A DNA stretch of 64,000 nucleotides from an uncultured Flavobacterium sp. Lineage in GTDB: Bacteria > Bacteroidota > Bacteroidia > Flavobacteriales > Flavobacteriaceae. The translations under genes and the position numbers were made by a program. The notes beneath the pieces were generated by a model. It saw nothing but the letters and a program-made list of their open reading frames with translations, made no database searches and was not told the origin of the DNA. Of the stretch, positions 62,301 to 64,000 are shown piece by piece (positions within the stretch are counted from its first letter, which is position 1; each line of letters opens with the position of its first letter). The stretch spans positions 62,001-126,000 of the forward strand of contig NZ_OY730261.1 in NCBI RefSeq assembly GCF_963422545.1, read 5' to 3'.

Positions 62301-62707
62301 CTTTCTGGAAAAATAGAGATGCATGTTTTAATCCGAGATATAAAGGATTAGGAATGGTCGCTTTACCAAATATTCTTCTCTTTCAAATCGTTTTGCCAAT
62401 CTTTGCGCCTCTGGCAGATTTAGTTCTTATTTTAAGTTTAATCTGGAATTTTAATGATCCTGACAGTCTTCATAAAATATTGGTTTATTATATTGCTTTT
62501 ATGGTTGTAGATATGCTGGTTAGTGTTGTTGCTTTTATTTTCGAAAAAGAAAAACTGACTAAATTAATATGGTTAATTCCGCAGCGATTTGTATACAGAC
62601 AATTAATGTATGTAATTTTATTTAGAGCATTAAGAAGAGCGATAAAAGGCGAAAGCCAAAGCTGGGGAGTTCTCACGCGAACTGGACATGTTGCAACGGT
62701 AAAATAG
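59312..62707 (+). CDS. GH18-CE4-GT2 trifunctional polysaccharide protein
   Basis: A 1131-residue inner-membrane protein with three catalytic domains. One span (about 20-42) leads to a GH18-type barrel (about 100-420) with GINIDFEE, holding D220 and the acid E222; the first Asp of DxxDxDxE is Asn218. A CE4 deacetylase (about 485-700) has TFDDGP (D499, D500), HEIGNHTFTH and RAPYNAD. After two spans (about 715-745), a processive GT2 domain has VPAYNEE, VDDGSKD (about D802), DADTQ, EDCDLT and QRFRW (about 985), then four C-terminal spans. The set resembles PgaB plus PgaC of poly-N-acetylglucosamine synthesis in one chain. Synthesis and trimming of a partly deacetylated amino-sugar polymer is an inference. 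It is monocistronic. Confidence 0.9.
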   Translation: MDGKKQIFQTVTQKRWRTFQWSSRLILFILILMVPIFFITLKRGLKPPLPLLANSSRTGHSLENPITPKDLSDKELKKFKGFDYFLRAKTKIEKLKNQPIVPKTSSEVRAAFYVDWDPQSLFSLQKNIDKLNMVVPEWFFIDPKTDLLRTEIDTAALKVIKKGKVKILPLINNINESLGEGEFDGDLIHRILHDTNKRERLINDIVKALKKYDLQGINIDFEEFKENSDEPIIAFQKALYEKLHPLGYLVSQDIMAGDDDFNIKALAKYNDYMFLMAYDEHYASSVPGEISGQKWIERIIDKTAKEIPSDKIILCFAGYGYDWQEKQEGETITYDQAIAIAKQHNAVIKFDNNTYNNSFHYTDSNGKKHEVDFEDAATNFNTIRFSDEYGLAGTALWRLGSEDQRLWTYYQRSLTNESINKKPFDFKVMKRVNTRIESPAYIGDGEILNVIADPAPGKIELDIDNDEDIITEQKYVELPTKYVISKFGNVNKQVILTFDDGPDPTYTPQILDILKKEKVPAVFFVIGIQGEDNIPLLQRIYKEGHEIGNHTFTHPNIALVSPERAAKEMETTRLLIEAVTGKSTVLFRAPYNADAEPTTEAELKPIALSKAQNYYTVGESIDPNDWEKGVSADSVYIRTIKQYEANPDKGIILLHDAGGDREATVEALPRIIKYFKDRHIQFTTVAHLLGKTKDEIMPKAEGPYITVDNLIFDFGYWFGHFITATFWVAIFLGFFRIALMAIMAFVKKWRDHKYPPVYKLSNEALPKVSIIVPAYNEEINAVKTIENLLGQDYPDFDIVFVDDGSKDKTFAMINEAFASNPKVKVHTKPNGGKASALNYGIALTQNDYVVCIDADTQLKTDAISQLMKGFTIQLENNEEIGAIAGNVKVGNENTMLTKWQSIEYTTAQNFDRRAFDLINGITVVPGAIGAFKKTAIEKAGGFTTDTLAEDCDLTIRILRNDYRIINCIEAVAVTEAPESLKEFMKQRFRWSYGIMQAFWKNRDACFNPRYKGLGMVALPNILLFQIVLPIFAPLADLVLILSLIWNFNDPDSLHKILVYYIAFMVVDMLVSVVAFIFEKEKLTKLIWLIPQRFVYRQLMYVILFRALRRAIKGESQSWGVLTRTGHVATVK

Positions 62708-62722
62708 TTTTTTAAAGTTTTT

Positions 62723-62827
62723 TTGCCACGAATTACACGAATTTGCACAAATTATTTTTTTATAAAATGCTTTGGCATTTTAATTTTAACTTTAAAAATT
62801 TGTGCAAATTCGTGTAATTCGTGGCAA
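62723..62827. repeat. GCCACGAATT-family palindrome, right flank of the GH18-CE4-GT2 gene
   Basis: Outer arms TTGCCACGAATTACACGAAT and ATTCGTGTAATTCGTGGCAA, plus an inner AAAATGCTTTGGCATTTT hairpin. It is homologous to 58931-59030, and both are followed by ACATAAAAAAAG and a terminator. Confidence 0.9.
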
Positions 62828-62840
62828 AAAACAAAACATA

Positions 62841-62872
62841 AAAAAAGGCCTCAAATATTTGAGGCCTTTTCA
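62841..62872. terminator. Bidirectional terminator between the GH18-CE4-GT2 gene and a small exported protein gene
   Basis: A near-perfect palindrome AAAAGGCCTCAAATATTTGAGGCCTTTT, split here as AAAAGGCCTCAAAT and ATTTGAGGCCTTTT, with A and T tracts outside. Confidence 0.93.
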
Positions 62873-62890
62873 ATTTAATGCGTGTTGCGA

Positions 62891-63052
62891 TTATTTTTTA
62901 ACGCAGCATGATTTTTTGTCTTTTGTGGTATCCGTTTTTTTACAACATGATTCTTTTTTAGCTGTTTCTTTTTTAGGAGCTGGTTTTGTGTCTTGTGCTT
63001 GTGCACCAATTGTAAATAAAGCAATTGCTAAAACGGCAAATAAATTTTTCAT
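62891..63052 (-). CDS. Small exported protein with two Ser-Cys-Cys motifs
   Basis: A 53-residue protein that I translated directly from the minus strand. ATG at 63052 is followed by a signal peptide (KNLFAVLAIALFTIGAQAQ). The mature part is about 33 residues, Lys-rich, with SCC twice (ESCCKK and KSCCVKK) 14 residues apart. Such paired vicinal cysteines could bind a soft metal or form disulfides; neither is shown. A strong terminator lies 20 bp past the stop. The opposite strand holds an 88-codon open frame that I take to be a shadow. Confidence 0.75.
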   Translation of the reverse strand: MKNLFAVLAIALFTIGAQAQDTKPAPKKETAKKESCCKKTDTTKDKKSCCVKK

Positions 63053-63241
63053 TTTTTGTTTAATTTAATTGTTAAGTATTTTTCTTTTTGATTGAAGATT
63101 TGATTCAAATATAATACGATTTAGTTTTAGAAATTGTCAACGATAAGTTAATACGTATCAAAGAAGTATTAAATTTAAAACTAAACTCTCTTTAATCTTT
63201 CTCTGGAACAGCTGTGTTGTTTATCTTTGTAAATGACATAA

Positions 63242-63907
63242 TTAAGCAATCCAGCCATCTTCTATTTTATCAATAACCCATTTATCTTTTACTTTTTTAA
63301 TATAAATTCGATAACCATAGCTGCACATATCACCACATTCAATTCCTGCAGTGAGAACACCATATTTTTTTTCATCATCAAATTGAATTCTGCTCAGGAC
63401 AAGAACTCCACGTATAGAATAACAGCAGTTATTATAAATTTTAACTTCGTTTCTACGGTATATTTTTGAAACATAATGAAGATGAAAAGCTTGATAGGAA
63501 TCCAGTTTTTTTCTGTCAAACTTATAATCAAGTGTGTCTAAAATATTGTTTTCTGATAGTACAGCATCTTTGAAGTGTTCTTGAAGTTCTTTTCCTTTTT
63601 GTCTTGAAATTGCTTTATCCAAAATGACTAGATCAACAGGAAACTTCCTTTTTTTAAAATCTGCTAGTTCTTCATTGAATCGTTTCTTTGATTCATTTCG
63701 TCGATTCAATTTATATTCCGACGGATCTACTCCTGGCGATGGAGGCGGAATATAAGTTAGTACAGCATTTACCCAAACCGAATCAATAAGAGCTGGATAA
63801 ACCTCATACATTACATCTTTTTCAAATTGTAAATCAACTTCTTTATTATTACAGCTTGTTAAGATTATTCCAGAAACAAAAAGTAGTGCAAAATATATTT
63901 TTCTCAT
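63242..63907 (-). CDS. Lipoprotein of unknown function
   Basis: A 221-residue lipoprotein with signal FALLFVSGIILTSCNN (Cys at about residue 19). The mature part is charged and helical at first (for example RRNESKKRFNEELADFKKR), then forms strands with a CGDMCSYGYR Cys pair near the C-terminus and another Cys pair (NNCCYS) before it. I do not recognise a family. It stands alone; 189 bp separate it from the small Cys-Cys protein. The remaining bases to 64000 hold no feature. Confidence 0.6.
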   Translation of the reverse strand: MRKIYFALLFVSGIILTSCNNKEVDLQFEKDVMYEVYPALIDSVWVNAVLTYIPPPSPGVDPSEYKLNRRNESKKRFNEELADFKKRKFPVDLVILDKAISRQKGKELQEHFKDAVLSENNILDTLDYKFDRKKLDSYQAFHLHYVSKIYRRNEVKIYNNCCYSIRGVLVLSRIQFDDEKKYGVLTAGIECGDMCSYGYRIYIKKVKDKWVIDKIEDGWIA

Positions 63908-64000
63908 GTTTAGTACCTAATCAATACTGGTTTAGAAAACTAAGATATAATTTATTTAGCAGTAAAATCTGCTTTTGTGAACTTAACTCTTTAATATGAA

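Noticed and set aside
62488..62748. 86-codon minus-strand frame beginning with the same MQIRVIRGKK peptide
   Set aside because: The shared N-terminus comes from the two arms of the GCCACGAATT palindrome, and the rest is antisense to the GT2 domain.
62802..63068. 88-codon plus-strand open frame opposite the small Cys-Cys protein
   Set aside because: It starts inside an intergenic palindrome and runs through a terminator. The minus-strand frame has a signal peptide and a downstream terminator, so it is the real gene.

Overview
This window looks like a chromosomal segment of a low-GC Bacteroidota bacterium, most likely Flavobacterium. The evidence is a SusC/SusD pair, a type IX secretion (T9SS) tail on a secreted protease, TAnnTTTG-type promoter elements, an absence of Shine-Dalgarno sites, and the flavobacterial cluster lepB-dapB-DUF5683-parB-parA. 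No phage, plasmid, insertion sequence or CRISPR genes were found.

Layout. 1-21.3 kb is mostly housekeeping: the start of gap (TTG start), lipA, an M48 protease, tonB, a glycosyltransferase overlapping an ECF sigma factor, murB, recF, a rhodanese-thioredoxin lipoprotein, a TPR protein with ribH, mutL, two rhomboid proteases and a membrane-anchored endonuclease/phosphatase-fold protein. 21.9-43.7 kb reads as one functional locus for using hydroxyproline-rich protein such as collagen. It holds an AraC-type regulator, all four steps from trans-4-hydroxy-L-proline to 2-oxoglutarate, two M24 Xaa-Pro-type peptidases, a DPP IV-type S9 peptidase, a SusC/SusD transporter pair, a 1283-residue T9SS-secreted M43 metalloprotease and an S37-like peptidase. 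Three promoters of this locus share a 9-bp motif repeated exactly 21 bp apart just upstream of a -7-like element, which suggests one regulon. 44-49.9 kb holds WbqC, signal peptidase I, dapB, parB/parA and an RlpA-like protein.

50.0-52.4 kb is the most unusual DNA. A genuine tRNA-Pro(TGG) is followed on its own strand by 19 tandem 117-124 bp units. Each unit keeps the 3' two-thirds of this tRNA and its terminator, lacks the 5' acceptor strand, and carries a different anticodon-like hairpin with a GAA or AAA loop.

52.5-64 kb holds trxB, a padR-pspC-GIN-GIN operon, a DUF4870 protein, a DUF4442 protein, a GH18-CE4-GT2 fusion that probably acts on an amino-sugar polymer, a 53-residue Cys-Cys exported protein and a lipoprotein.

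Almost every gene junction carries large imperfect palindromes from at least six families. The largest family (ACCGCAAAG arms, seven copies) is asymmetric and occurs in both orientations, so it looks like a dispersed mobile element rather than a set of locally evolved terminators.
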